From Hofstenia miamia (taxonomy: Eukaryota; Xenacoelomorpha; Acoela): a stretch of DNA of 64,000 nucleotides. The notes below the pieces were generated by a model, which had not been told where the DNA came from, did no database searches, and worked only from the letters and a program-made list of their open reading frames with translations. The translations under genes were made by a program, and so were the position numbers. The first letter of the stretch is position 1. Every line of letters begins with the position of its first letter. The stretch is taken from positions 790,745-854,744 of the forward strand of contig SCFE01000033.1 of the NCBI GenBank assembly GCA_004352715.1, in the 5' to 3' direction. Of this stretch, positions 47,401 through 58,783 are shown in pieces.

Positions 47401-47865
47401 ATGACTCTGAAAGCTGCTAGCAAATCTCGTGCTAAACAATCCGCAAAATATGGGAAGAGCAAACAAGACGTTCTCTCACAATCCAAAAAATACGTTTTGA
47501 AGCCAATATTACCCAAGACTGTGTATTCCGTGGAGACGATTGGCAAAGTAATTCAACCTGAGGTGATCAGCAAACTGAATGAAATCTTGGAGGAACGTCA
47601 AATTAAGTACATTCCTGTTAATGAATTAAAAATCAGTGAGTGGGAAAAAATTTGTAATGCATTCTGCATCCAGACAAAGTATGGTCCAGCGGTAAAAATT
47701 ATACTGGAAGATGGCAAATGTTTTTTCTTACCAAAGCGATATGTGGATAAAACTAGAGGTGGGAAATACAAGATGCTTATTGGGCTTAGAATTCAACGTG
47801 GTAAAGATAAACCGGCATTATATCCTGGAGGCAAAACACAAACTGTACTGAGATTTAGTGTTTAA
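47401..47865 (+). CDS. intact 154-codon gene of unknown function carried by the element
   Basis: The frame is open from a TTG at 47371, but the first ATG is 47401 (ATGACTCTGAAAGC), chosen as the start. The N-terminal third is basic and serine/lysine-rich (KAASKSRAKQSAKYGKSKQD), suggesting nucleic-acid binding or nuclear import. The C-terminal half holds a compact region with TKYGPAVKIILEDGKCFFLP, KRYVD, YKMLIGLRI and GKDKPALYPG, predicted mostly beta. I recall KYG-plus-FLPKR patterns in small proteins of invertebrate mobile DNA, possibly OB-fold ssDNA-binding proteins, but cannot verify this. AATAAA lies at 47879-47884, 13 nt after the stop. No stop or frameshift, so it has probably been kept recently. 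I do not assign a function. Confidence 0.7.
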   Translation: MTLKAASKSRAKQSAKYGKSKQDVLSQSKKYVLKPILPKTVYSVETIGKVIQPEVISKLNEILEERQIKYIPVNELKISEWEKICNAFCIQTKYGPAVKIILEDGKCFFLPKRYVDKTRGGKYKMLIGLRIQRGKDKPALYPGGKTQTVLRFSV

Positions 47866-48353
47866 TTTTAGAATAATGAATAAATATATGTAACAATGAT
47901 TTTCTATTTTTATCTGATAACATAAACAGTAGTTGATAGTGAAACAAAAAACAAAACGATTTAAGAAGAAACACGTGATAAATTCATAATGTTTAAAAAA
48001 TTTATAACTATTTAACACAAAATATATAAATATAACTCCGTAGCTTTAAAAATAAAAACAATGGAAATTTGAATAGTGTAAAATGTAAAATGAGTATTTG
48101 ATTTATAAGATAATTTTTTAAAGTAAAAACCTAATTTCTATTAAATTTAAAAAACTTAGTTTAAACAAAAAAATATAGTAAATAAATATTTTATAACAAT
48201 TTGATATTATTAGACCAAACGCAAATGACTGAGTTCAAATCATATTCATAAAGCAAATAGTTCTTTTTTTCTATCAAAGAAATTTTATTCGCAATCGCAA
48301 CTGTAAAAGTATTTATCAACCATTTAATTATAGAAACAAGTTATATTCATTCA
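47666..48353 (+). repeat. 688-bp block repeated exactly at 49354-50041
   Basis: From GCATCCAGAC to ATATTCATTCA the two blocks appear identical, at a constant offset of 1688. The first copy ends at an N run and the second starts right after it. This is the signature of two overlapping contigs that were joined with a placeholder gap instead of being merged. Confidence 0.92.
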
Positions 48354-49353
48354 NNNNNNNNNNNNNNNNNNNNNNNNNNNNNNNNNNNNNNNNNNNNNNN
48401 NNNNNNNNNNNNNNNNNNNNNNNNNNNNNNNNNNNNNNNNNNNNNNNNNNNNNNNNNNNNNNNNNNNNNNNNNNNNNNNNNNNNNNNNNNNNNNNNNNNN
48501 NNNNNNNNNNNNNNNNNNNNNNNNNNNNNNNNNNNNNNNNNNNNNNNNNNNNNNNNNNNNNNNNNNNNNNNNNNNNNNNNNNNNNNNNNNNNNNNNNNNN
48601 NNNNNNNNNNNNNNNNNNNNNNNNNNNNNNNNNNNNNNNNNNNNNNNNNNNNNNNNNNNNNNNNNNNNNNNNNNNNNNNNNNNNNNNNNNNNNNNNNNNN
48701 NNNNNNNNNNNNNNNNNNNNNNNNNNNNNNNNNNNNNNNNNNNNNNNNNNNNNNNNNNNNNNNNNNNNNNNNNNNNNNNNNNNNNNNNNNNNNNNNNNNN
48801 NNNNNNNNNNNNNNNNNNNNNNNNNNNNNNNNNNNNNNNNNNNNNNNNNNNNNNNNNNNNNNNNNNNNNNNNNNNNNNNNNNNNNNNNNNNNNNNNNNNN
48901 NNNNNNNNNNNNNNNNNNNNNNNNNNNNNNNNNNNNNNNNNNNNNNNNNNNNNNNNNNNNNNNNNNNNNNNNNNNNNNNNNNNNNNNNNNNNNNNNNNNN
49001 NNNNNNNNNNNNNNNNNNNNNNNNNNNNNNNNNNNNNNNNNNNNNNNNNNNNNNNNNNNNNNNNNNNNNNNNNNNNNNNNNNNNNNNNNNNNNNNNNNNN
49101 NNNNNNNNNNNNNNNNNNNNNNNNNNNNNNNNNNNNNNNNNNNNNNNNNNNNNNNNNNNNNNNNNNNNNNNNNNNNNNNNNNNNNNNNNNNNNNNNNNNN
49201 NNNNNNNNNNNNNNNNNNNNNNNNNNNNNNNNNNNNNNNNNNNNNNNNNNNNNNNNNNNNNNNNNNNNNNNNNNNNNNNNNNNNNNNNNNNNNNNNNNNN
49301 NNNNNNNNNNNNNNNNNNNNNNNNNNNNNNNNNNNNNNNNNNNNNNNNNNNNN
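48354..49353. other. 1000-N placeholder gap, probably spurious
   Basis: The flanking contigs overlap by 688 bp, so no real sequence need be missing here. Confidence 0.85.
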
Positions 49354-49553
49354 GCATCCAGACAAAGTATGGTCCAGCGGTAAAAATTATACTGGAAGAT
49401 GGCAAATGTTTTTTCTTACCAAAGCGATATGTGGATAAAACTAGAGGTGGGAAATACAAGATGCTTATTGGGCTTAGAATTCAACGTGGTAAAGATAAAC
49501 CGGCATTATATCCTGGAGGCAAAACACAAACTGTACTGAGATTTAGTGTTTAA
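49354..49553 (+). pseudogene. 3' part of the 47401 gene, artefactual second copy
   Basis: Starts in the middle of the gene (codons for CIQTKYGPAV) directly after the gap and ends at the same stop. Being identical and bounded by N, it most likely represents the same locus and not a second gene. Confidence 0.8.
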
Positions 49554-50041
49554 TTTTAGAATAATGAATAAATATATGTAACAATGATTTTCTATTTTTA
49601 TCTGATAACATAAACAGTAGTTGATAGTGAAACAAAAAACAAAACGATTTAAGAAGAAACACGTGATAAATTCATAATGTTTAAAAAATTTATAACTATT
49701 TAACACAAAATATATAAATATAACTCCGTAGCTTTAAAAATAAAAACAATGGAAATTTGAATAGTGTAAAATGTAAAATGAGTATTTGATTTATAAGATA
49801 ATTTTTTAAAGTAAAAACCTAATTTCTATTAAATTTAAAAAACTTAGTTTAAACAAAAAAATATAGTAAATAAATATTTTATAACAATTTGATATTATTA
49901 GACCAAACGCAAATGACTGAGTTCAAATCATATTCATAAAGCAAATAGTTCTTTTTTTCTATCAAAGAAATTTTATTCGCAATCGCAACTGTAAAAGTAT
50001 TTATCAACCATTTAATTATAGAAACAAGTTATATTCATTCA

Positions 50042-50671
50042 CTCGTAAGTTCTCCATCTGTACAGTTTACCCATTTTTCATTGTTTGAAGCCATGAAGAG
50101 TCAGCATGTATTATTTGAAATTCGAGGGAATGCGTTCAAGAATATTTACTTTATCAAACAATTGCTGGTTTTAATTGAAGAAAAACTTTACATTTCTTAC
50201 AGTATGCCACTCAAATGCAGTGTTTAACTCTCTTCCACCACACACACGAAAGGCCTTTAACTGGTAAGTGCGGAACTTTCATCATATAGCAATTACAGAA
50301 GGCATTTTCACAAATGAACAAATGTTTCAATTTTCGATTCACTAAGTTTATCAACACGAGAGAGAATACAATGTTTTGGGCATGTGATGCTATGAACTGC
50401 GAATTTCTTAGCCGAATAATCTTTCAACCGGTTGTAAATTTACTTGATCACAGATATTGATATCCGCGGACCCAGTGGACTCTACCAGTTGTATAAAGGA
50501 CTATTACAGATTTATACATCGAAAAAAGACTCGCGGTATATTTAATATTACTAGCAAATGTAAATTTAAGAAATTCATTGTAAAACCTCTACAAAACGAG
50601 TGATTTATTTTTTACTATTCTTCTTAAAAACACTGATTATTTATTAGTTGTATAAAGGAAAATGATATTTT
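50042..50671. other. interior of the Polinton-like element, right part
   Basis: Unique sequence beyond the duplicated block. No recognised coding region. A splice-like TTACAG and a CCACCACACACACG stretch occur near 50196-50250. Confidence 0.4.
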
Positions 50672-51671
50672 NNNNNNNNNNNNNNNNNNNNNNNNNNNNN
50701 NNNNNNNNNNNNNNNNNNNNNNNNNNNNNNNNNNNNNNNNNNNNNNNNNNNNNNNNNNNNNNNNNNNNNNNNNNNNNNNNNNNNNNNNNNNNNNNNNNNN
50801 NNNNNNNNNNNNNNNNNNNNNNNNNNNNNNNNNNNNNNNNNNNNNNNNNNNNNNNNNNNNNNNNNNNNNNNNNNNNNNNNNNNNNNNNNNNNNNNNNNNN
50901 NNNNNNNNNNNNNNNNNNNNNNNNNNNNNNNNNNNNNNNNNNNNNNNNNNNNNNNNNNNNNNNNNNNNNNNNNNNNNNNNNNNNNNNNNNNNNNNNNNNN
51001 NNNNNNNNNNNNNNNNNNNNNNNNNNNNNNNNNNNNNNNNNNNNNNNNNNNNNNNNNNNNNNNNNNNNNNNNNNNNNNNNNNNNNNNNNNNNNNNNNNNN
51101 NNNNNNNNNNNNNNNNNNNNNNNNNNNNNNNNNNNNNNNNNNNNNNNNNNNNNNNNNNNNNNNNNNNNNNNNNNNNNNNNNNNNNNNNNNNNNNNNNNNN
51201 NNNNNNNNNNNNNNNNNNNNNNNNNNNNNNNNNNNNNNNNNNNNNNNNNNNNNNNNNNNNNNNNNNNNNNNNNNNNNNNNNNNNNNNNNNNNNNNNNNNN
51301 NNNNNNNNNNNNNNNNNNNNNNNNNNNNNNNNNNNNNNNNNNNNNNNNNNNNNNNNNNNNNNNNNNNNNNNNNNNNNNNNNNNNNNNNNNNNNNNNNNNN
51401 NNNNNNNNNNNNNNNNNNNNNNNNNNNNNNNNNNNNNNNNNNNNNNNNNNNNNNNNNNNNNNNNNNNNNNNNNNNNNNNNNNNNNNNNNNNNNNNNNNNN
51501 NNNNNNNNNNNNNNNNNNNNNNNNNNNNNNNNNNNNNNNNNNNNNNNNNNNNNNNNNNNNNNNNNNNNNNNNNNNNNNNNNNNNNNNNNNNNNNNNNNNN
51601 NNNNNNNNNNNNNNNNNNNNNNNNNNNNNNNNNNNNNNNNNNNNNNNNNNNNNNNNNNNNNNNNNNNNNNN
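50672..51671. other. 1000-N placeholder gap
   Basis: Exactly 1000 N. It ends inside the right terminal inverted repeat. Confidence 0.95.
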
Positions 51672-51872
51672 AATGGCCCTAATATGTAAATCAATTAAAA
51701 GCATTACTAATTGAAATCCATTAGTAGACATACTTAAAAAAAACTCATTAGTAAGCTATCAATCAAGTGGCTGAGTCATTAAATCCACTCCCCCAATATT
51801 GATGAATCAACTAAGTGTTACGAGAACTTCAAGGTGTCCCAATGAGACGGGATCTTGACTTGTATCACTACT
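51672..51872 (-). repeat. right terminal inverted repeat of the Polinton-like element
   Basis: 201 bp complementary to 43523-43739. Its outer end ...CTTGTATCACTACT is followed directly by the target duplication AACTTG (51873-51878). Confidence 0.93.
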
Positions 51873-53340
51873 AACTTGCGAAAACTACAGGCCAATATCT
51901 ATAACTAACCCCATATCTAGAATTTTTGAAAGATTGTTATGCAAGGAATTAATTTCATATCACAAGATTTTAATGTCCAAATCAATTTGGCTTTAAAAAG
52001 GATTTGAGTACAATGTTACTCAAGTACTGTTCTTAACTGAGAAAACTCGCTATTTTTTAAACAATGTTTGCAGTAGTGTTGCATTACTTGATCTCAGCAA
52101 GGCTTTTGATAGTCTAGATTTTTGCATACTTGATAAAAAATTGAAAAGCTATGGGTTTGATACAGTAACAAGAACATTAATTAAAAACTTTCTTACAAAT
52201 AAAGAATAACATGTACGAATTAACAATATTTACTCTGATTACATCACAACTAACAGAGGAGTCCCACAAAGCAGTGTCTTAGGTCCTATCCTGTTCAACC
52301 TTTACATAAAATGATATATCAGAACATCTTATTTAGAGCAACATAATACAGTATGCTGATGACATATGTTTAATAAACCAGAATGTAAGTCCAATAGTTG
52401 CTACAAAGAACTTGAAGAGAAATATTGACAAACTCATGATCTACTTTAGCCAAAATAAATTAACAATGAATAAGGAGAAAACCCAGTTTATTGTCTTCAC
52501 ACCAAGCGAGTTGAAACAACTCATTCCAAATTCCAACATATCAGTTTCTGAGAACGCGCCACTTATTGTGCAAACTGATACAGTTGAATATTTAGGAGTC
52601 ACAATTCCAAAATAAGGACTTCATACCGCAACAAAATCCGGAAAGAGTAAAGCAGTTGTCGATGAACTAGTAATAAGTCATTATAGATATGCATGCATAT
52701 TACTACATGATCTAAGTATTACACAGCTGGAGCAAATAAATAGAGTGTTTAACTGGTGTATCTGTACGATGTTTAATGTTAACAAACAAGCAATCAGTGA
52801 TTTTATACACAAAGCATCAATACCTTCACCAATTTACATTTGCATACATACCAGTCTTGTTCACATCTTTAAATACATTAATCGAAATCAGCAAATATTT
52901 AGTCTATTCAAGTTTAACAAAAGAACAAACAAATGCATCAATAATATACAAATAAAAAGTAAATTTTGGAGAGGAGCATATACTACAAATGTCTGTAATC
53001 TTTGGATCTTCGCTATGAATCAGATTTAAGAAGCTTTAAAAAAATACTTAAAGAAAACCTGCTTGCAAACCAATTCATATTTGGATATTAAAAAACTGAA
53101 AATGTCTGGTAAAAGTACTAAATACTATTTCTGTATTGTTAGTTTTTATTCCTTTTTGTTGTGCTGTTTTCTTATTTTTTATTATTGTTTTTTACTTAAT
53201 TGTTGTACCTTTTGTTTATTTAATTGTACATTTTGTATATTCATTTTGTAAATATGTTTGTATATTTTGTAAATAGTTGTACATATCATTTTTGCAAATT
53301 GTATATGGGCAATTTGTGCAATCAGTAAGCAAAAATAAAC
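51873..53340 (+). pseudogene. LINE C 3' part: RT and C-terminal region
   Basis: Continues LINE C after the insertion: CENYRPISITNPISRIFERL, then VALLDLSKAFDSLDFCIL near 52080-52135, GVPQSSVLGPILFNLYIK near 52260 and (frame-shifted) YADDICLINQ near 52350. Then TVEYLGVTIPK (52412-52615), FNWCICTMFNV and KRTNKCINNIQIKSKFWRGA (52745-53029). A 3' region with AATAAACGCTATTTAACGG precedes a TA microsatellite. Several frameshifts and stops make it inactive. It was inserted before the Polinton-like element landed in it. Confidence 0.87.
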
Positions 53341-53369
53341 GCTATTTAACGGTTTATCAACTTTCAAAC

Positions 53370-53411
<42 letters not shown>

Positions 53412-53598
53412 ATATAGTTGCATCCAAACAGTTTAATCGATTTATTCTAAATCAAAAAAGCATTTTCAGGAAGTGTATACATTGCAACTTGAGGATATTA
53501 TAAACATAGTATGCAATTATACATTTTTAGAGATCATTTAGTATTTTAAAGTATCNCAAAAATAAACGCTATTTAACGGTTTATCAACTTTCAAACAT

Positions 53599-53648
<50 letters not shown>
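53330..53648 (+). repeat. LINE C 3' tail present twice around a single N
   Basis: CAAAAATAAACGCTATTTAA and the following bases to the (TA)n occur at 53330 and again at 53557, just after a single N at 53556. The offset is 227 bp. Either two LINE tails lie in tandem or the draft has collapsed or rejoined reads in the TA tract. Confidence 0.8.
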
Positions 53649-53649
<1 letters not shown>

Positions 53650-55270
53650 GTGGGCTGATAATATTTTTTTCAAGTTTTGATGTTGCCTAGTGATTAAAAG
53701 TTGATAAGTTACGTAATAATGTGAGATCGATATATTCGAAATATTAGAGGTGCCTCAGTGCATCTCTAAATTTCGAAAACAACCATATTAATTTATTTTT
53801 AATTATTTTTTCGTAAAGTGATCTTTTAGTTGCGCCTTAGTGAATTACTTGTTTAACAAGTGATATACCCTAATCTGAAAGTTAAAATTTGTTATTTAGC
53901 AGACAATTACAAATAGAGTATTTAGCATTATATTTTTATTTTATTTATAATTTGAATAAGCCTTAGTGAAATATTTATAAAGAAAAAATTTAGCAAAAAG
54001 AAGGAAGAAACAAATAGTTTCTAAACCTATAATAATAGGTGCCTCAAACCAATTAATAAAATCATTAAGAATAATTTAAGAATCTTTGATAAAATCGTGG
54101 CAAGAAATTGGTAAGGATTTTCAAAGAAACTTTAAAGAATCTCAATGATTCTTACAGAAACTTTAAAGAATTTTGAGAATTCTTAAAGAAGCATTAATGC
54201 ATTTCAAAGATTCTTAAGGAAACTTTAAGGAATAATAAAGGATTCTTAAAGTAACTTACAAGAATATATCATTCTTTACAGAAAATTTATAAATATGAAA
54301 CACCGAAAATATTTCAGACAAATTTTAAATAGTTTATGACAAGAATACTTTGATAAATGAATAAAATAATAGAAACTGCGAAAATTTAAGCAAATGAATT
54401 AAAAGTTCTTCTAAAATAGTTTCAGCAGCGGTGTGAACAAGAGGCAAAAATCTAATGACAAAACTATCTCGACCTTTAAGTGTAGTGAACATAATTCAAA
54501 TGATTTTCTCATATAAATTTCCATCTGCATTTATTCCAACTAAGATACTTCCATCGAACCTGCAGTCGTTTTTCCAAGAACATTTCATCATATGAGATGA
54601 CAACGTCAGAATCTCCTTCAGAAAACTGAGACATTTGGAGCTTTCCAATATTAATATTGCGAGATTTATATGAACAAAGATGGCAATGGGAAGTAGCCTC
54701 GTATAAATTGGAAAGAGGCATTTGAAATAAACTGCAACATTAGGAAAAATTTGATAATCATAGAAGAATATTTAAGCGTACCATAATATTGTACTTGACA
54801 TAGGTCATCAAGAAAAGTGTGCATATTTTCATAATTAATCAAATGCTGGTACAATCCATTAACATGAGAACATCTATTAGTTTTCACTGTTTGATAGAAC
54901 AGAGCCACTTATGAAGAGGAACACTATTACCTAATATGTAAAGCTAAACAATAAAGTCAACGTTAAAAACAATAGCTTTGCGGATAATTGACTGCTCATT
55001 CACAACATAATAATAGGTTGGCATCCATTAGACATATCTGAAGGCCAAAAAGCAGGAAAGTAACTAATTTTCAACTCTTTAATTGAAGTAAAAAGATTTT
55101 TATTATTAAATTTTACTAATTCATCTGCTTCTGTTGTTCTTGTAATTTGTTTCCGGGAAGGAGCGACGTTTTTCTAAATGTCATCAATTTAGAATGAGAT
55201 TATTTACCTAATTTAGTGCATATATGCTGATATATACATATATATATATAGGTATACATATACACACATA
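53649..55270. other. AT-rich DNA with degenerate AAGAAT repeats; weak exon candidate on the minus strand
   Basis: 54080-54290 is built from degenerate copies of AAGATTCTTAAAGAAACTTT. On the minus strand, frames 54908-54785 and 54720-54509 could be joined through a 50-bp GTACGC...TTGCAG interval with a CTAAT branch-like motif. The products show no known motif (CHLCSYKSRN; FSEGDSDVVISYDEMFLEKR), so I do not call a gene. A 5' Tc1 end begins near 55272. Confidence 0.35.
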
Positions 55271-55271
55271 T

Positions 55272-56377
55272 ATAATAGCGGTCATATTAATCCGGTCAAG
55301 AGTAAAAAATTAGCAAAAAGTGTAGTATAATGAAATTTCGCTGCAAGCATAGCTGTAACTGCATACTGCAGGCTTTCTAGGCTGCAAGCAACATTCCCGA
55401 ACATCGACAAGTGCAGTTGATTAAGATAACATTGCTGAATTATGATTGGCTCCAATCACATTCTTTCAGTGCATAATTAAGCAGCGTTTTCACTATTTTG
55501 TTAGTTTTGTCATGATGGCTACAGGTTCTGATGCAAGACAGCCTATTATTTTTTTGCATTTACATATGAAAAAAACTCAGAGAGAAATTTCAGAAGCAAT
55601 GTCTGTATCTCAATTGACTATGAGTGACATTACTCAATCGTATAAACAAACAGGGGCAGTTGATGCCCAAAGGAAAAGTGGCCTAAAGCAGAACACTTCA
55701 AAACGGGCTGACACTCATATAGTGATGTACAGCTTAATTGATCTACTTCTGAATGCAGTTGACATTAAACGTGAACTACCTCTGGCAATTTCTCGTGAAA
55801 CAGTGGCAAGAAGGCTATGTGAAGCTAGTCAAATTGCAAGAAAACCCTTGAAGAAACCACTACTGACCATGAAGATGCAGGCGGCAAGATTGCAATGGGC
55901 TAATTAAAATGCCAATTGGACCCAGGAAGATTGGAGAAAGGTGATTTTCTCCGACGAGTCAACGTTTGAAGTTACATTAGGGCTTCCCAATATGCAAGGG
56001 TCGGAAATGAACCTTTCTCCCCTCGCCATTTTGCTCAGAGAATGAAACACCCACCAAAAGTTAAGATTTTGGGGTGCATGAGCATCCATGGAATGGGTCG
56101 TATTCATATTGTCGAGTTAAGTATGAATTCTGGACAATATATAACACTTCTTGAACGTTGCCTACTTCCTCAGATTAAATCCTGGAGCCTTCGGGAATAT
56201 ATTTTTCAGCAGGATTCAGCTCCCTGCCACTCATCACCGGTTGCTAAGCAGTTCTTCATAGACAACGGCATTCAAGTTCTTCCCTGGGTAGGAAGCTCCC
56301 CGGATATAAATCCTATCAAGACAATATGGGTCATTTTAAAGCGTAAACTTCAAGGCGCAATTAAAATTTGGAAATAG
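55272..56377 (+). pseudogene. Tc1-like transposase, inactive
   Basis: The 5' end (TAATAGCGGTCATATTAATCC near 55274) resembles a Tc1 terminal repeat. The transposase probably starts at ATG 55514 (MATGSDARQP). A helix-turn-helix part (TQREISEAMSVSQLTMSDI) is followed by ISRETVARRLCEASQI. A stop at 55905 interrupts the frame. WTQEDWRKVIFSDESTFEV then carries the first catalytic D, a frameshift follows near 55970-56040, and IFQQDSAPCHS carries the second D. The motif normally read as SPDxNPIExxW is SPDINPIKTIW, so the third catalytic residue, E, is K. The element ends abruptly after KLQGAI; no 3' terminal repeat was found. Confidence 0.82.
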
Positions 56378-56459
56378 TTTTGACTAATAGTCAAATTTTC
56401 TTACTATAGTAAAAATATTTGACTAATAGACAAAGGAATGCAAAACCACAATTTTGACT

Positions 56460-58460
56460 ACACTACTTTACTCAAATGAGTCCTGGCGAATTTGCTTAAA
56501 AAATAATGAATATGTAGGCATAGCATGCATTGATCTTTCTAAAGCTTTTAATTCGAATAATCATAAAATTTTTCTTGAAAAATTAATATACATATATTTA
56601 GGATTTGACTCAAAAAGTAAGGAGTAAATATTTGAGTAATCGCTATCTGCGGGTTAAAATGGGACACTATCAAACTGGGGAAATGTTTACAAAGGTTTTC
56701 CACAAGGAACACTTTTGGCGCCCTTATTCTTTTTACTTTATGTAAATGATCTCAATAAAGCCGTAAATGAAAATTGTACAATTATTCAATGCGCAGATGA
56801 CACTTGCCTGTTTACTCATGAAAAATCATGCGAGATCAATATATGAGTTAGAATCGCCTGCATTTGCATAAATACTTTAACATGCATCGCTTAACCGTTA
56901 ATCCCTCAAAACTTGAATTTTGTGTAATGTCACCTTTCTCAGAAATTAATTTTTTTAACACGTTGATAAGTAGGTATCTAACCTGGTCAATGAAACTTAC
57001 AATTATTTGGCAAGACTTGTTAATTTATTGAATAACTTACAGAAATTACTAGGATTTTGCTAAGAATTTGTCAAGTACTTATCAAGTTTTTCAGGAATAA
57101 TTTGCTAAGATCTTGACAAAGTCTTGATAAAAAATTATCAAGTTTTGCAAAAATACAGAAAGATATTTCTATTAGAAAACTATAGTTAAATTACATAAAC
57201 CTTAATTATGAAATTTGATTTAATATTTTGAATTGAAATCACAACGAATTTGTCAAACATGCAAATAATTCTCTACTAATATTTGATTCTTATTGTGAGT
57301 ATCCAAATTTAATGATTTATGCACGATTGCTGCATTAATTACAAATTGCTTGAAAACTAAGAAATATGTATTCTTTTTTATGTTGCTTTAAAAACATTAT
57401 TTTGAAATCTAATTAAAATTCTAATATGTAATTTAAAGTGCAAAATTATTACCGCATTGTTGAAATATATATATACAGACATTTTGTGCCAATTTATGTA
57501 ATATATATTTCTGAAGTAATAGTTTTTATTGAGTGATGGAATTTCAATACTAACAGGTATAAGTTGGTTATTGAAATTTTTAACCAATATTGACCAATGC
57601 ATTCTTCAATTAGGCACATGCAGTGCTATGACTTCTGCTTGTTTGCTTGTTGCTTTTAAAGTTTTCTGTTCTTATCAATGCGAGTTAGTGAGATATTGCT
57701 GAATAGGTTTAATATTTTAAATAGTAATTATTTATATTCTAATGAAATTTTAATGTCGAGCAATCCTTTCATTGCATTGCAAAATCTTGCAAAAATTGGT
57801 AAGACATTGGTAAGATTTTACTAAATCTTTGTAAATTTTGAAAAGGAGTTGTAAGAACTTGCCAAGATCTTACCAAATCCTTATCAAGTTTTTCCATTTA
57901 CATTCCGACAAAATTCATTCTTTTCTGCGTAAAATAGCAATGGGAATCAAATGCACTCTACATATAGCGGAGTTTGTAGACATAAAAATGTGCCAGCAAC
58001 TAGTAAGTGCCTTGGTGATGAGTCATTTTAGATATTTCAATGCTTTGTTGAACAGTATAAGTCAGACATTATTAAACAAAATCAATTATCAAATAAGATT
58101 CGCGGAAGGGTTTATGTAGTTGAAAAAAATCGATTGGTATCAAAGCTTCCACTAAAAATGTATGTGCCTTATTTTAATCAAGTATTTCTCTTTACTAAAA
58201 TTCTGGGATATCCATAACAAAAGCAAGCCTTACTATAAATTGCAAATTCCGAATTATGCATATACATATCTTCTAACAAAAGAACTTCAACACTTGGTAA
58301 GGTGAAATTCAACAAAATATTTCTTAAAGAATTTCTTTCTTAATGCAGCCATTAAAACTTGGAATGACTTTTCAGTAAATATACGAAAACTAAACAGTAA
58401 GTTTGAATTCAAAGCTCTAATAAAGAATTTTCCTAGCCTAACATATGTACAGTAAAGAGA
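56460..58460 (+). pseudogene. LINE D: CR1/jockey-group copy with an internal insertion
   Basis: RT pieces: VGIACIDLSKAFNSNNHKIF near 56510-56570, GFPQGTLLAPLFFLLYVNDL near 56690-56755 and IIQCADDTCLF near 56780-56812, where the usual YADD reads CADD. The copy is interrupted at about 56975-57885 and resumes with FHLHSDKIHSFLRKIAMGIK. It then continues to MCQQLVSALVMSHFRYFNAL (57838-58119) and IKTWNDFSVNIRKLNSK near 58345-58400. Frameshifts are frequent. The 3' end lies at about 58460, shortly before the copy-B transporter fragment. Confidence 0.8.
56975..57885. mobile_element. foldback-like low-complexity insert in LINE D
   Basis: About 900 bp of non-coding AT-rich sequence separate two contiguous parts of the LINE D RT. 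Both ends are rich in degenerate words: TTGTCAAGTACTTATCAAG and AAGATCTTGACAAAGTCTTG on the left, CTTGCCAAGATCTTACC and CCTTATCAAG on the right. These pair in inverted orientation. No clear target duplication was identified and about 20 codons of LINE sequence seem to be lost at the junction. Confidence 0.45.
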
Positions 58461-58783
58461 AATCTTGTTGAATTTAAAAACTGTACTGAATAAAAATAAT
58501 CCTCTTCTTCATTAACTCTATAAAAACATTACAAAATAAAATGATAAGCAATTTGGCTTTAATATCTATTAGTTGAATAATCTTGAAAACAAACTGTTAG
58601 AAAACTCACTTTTCAAAATTTCGGGTAGTGGTTTTTATTTCTTTACTTTTGTACTGTTTCTCATTCTCATATATCTTTCAAAATATTTTGCATTCATGAA
58701 GAACTTTTATATGATAAGCGGAATTGTTTATCTTTTCTATATTGCAAGATAAGCTTTTATTACGGCACTTTATCCTGCATTAA

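Larger units (their letters stand above)
43523..51872. mobile_element. Polinton/Maverick-like large TIR element with 6-bp TSD
   Basis: The ends are inverted repeats: AGTAGTGATACAAGTCAAG at 43523 and its complement ending at 51872. AACTTG lies exactly outside both ends (43517-43522, 51873-51878). Deleting the element and one AACTTG restores the LINE C RT in frame. The 6-bp TSD and AG...CT termini with long TIRs are the hallmarks of Polintons/Mavericks, which are normally 15-20 kb. This copy spans 8350 positions including four N runs (926, 1000, 1000 and 1000). The visible interior carries one intact gene (47401-47865) and no polymerase B, integrase, ATPase or capsid sequence. It may be a non-autonomous derivative, or the missing genes may lie in gaps whose true sizes are unknown. 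Confidence 0.85.

Noticed and set aside
47280-47546. Minus-strand 88-codon frame over the start of the 47401 gene
   Set aside because: Antisense shadow of the intact plus-strand gene, without motif or polyadenylation signal.
49354-49553. Second gene copy in the Polinton-like element
   Set aside because: Identical sequence bounded by a placeholder gap; best explained as unmerged contig overlap.
43786-51731. Long open frames of 300-390 codons at the big gaps
   Set aside because: Almost all residues come from N runs; only short unrelated ends are real sequence.
54509-54908. Two-exon minus-strand gene with a 50-bp intron
   Set aside because: Splice-like signals exist, but neither reading frame after the join resembles a known protein and no start or partner exons are supported.
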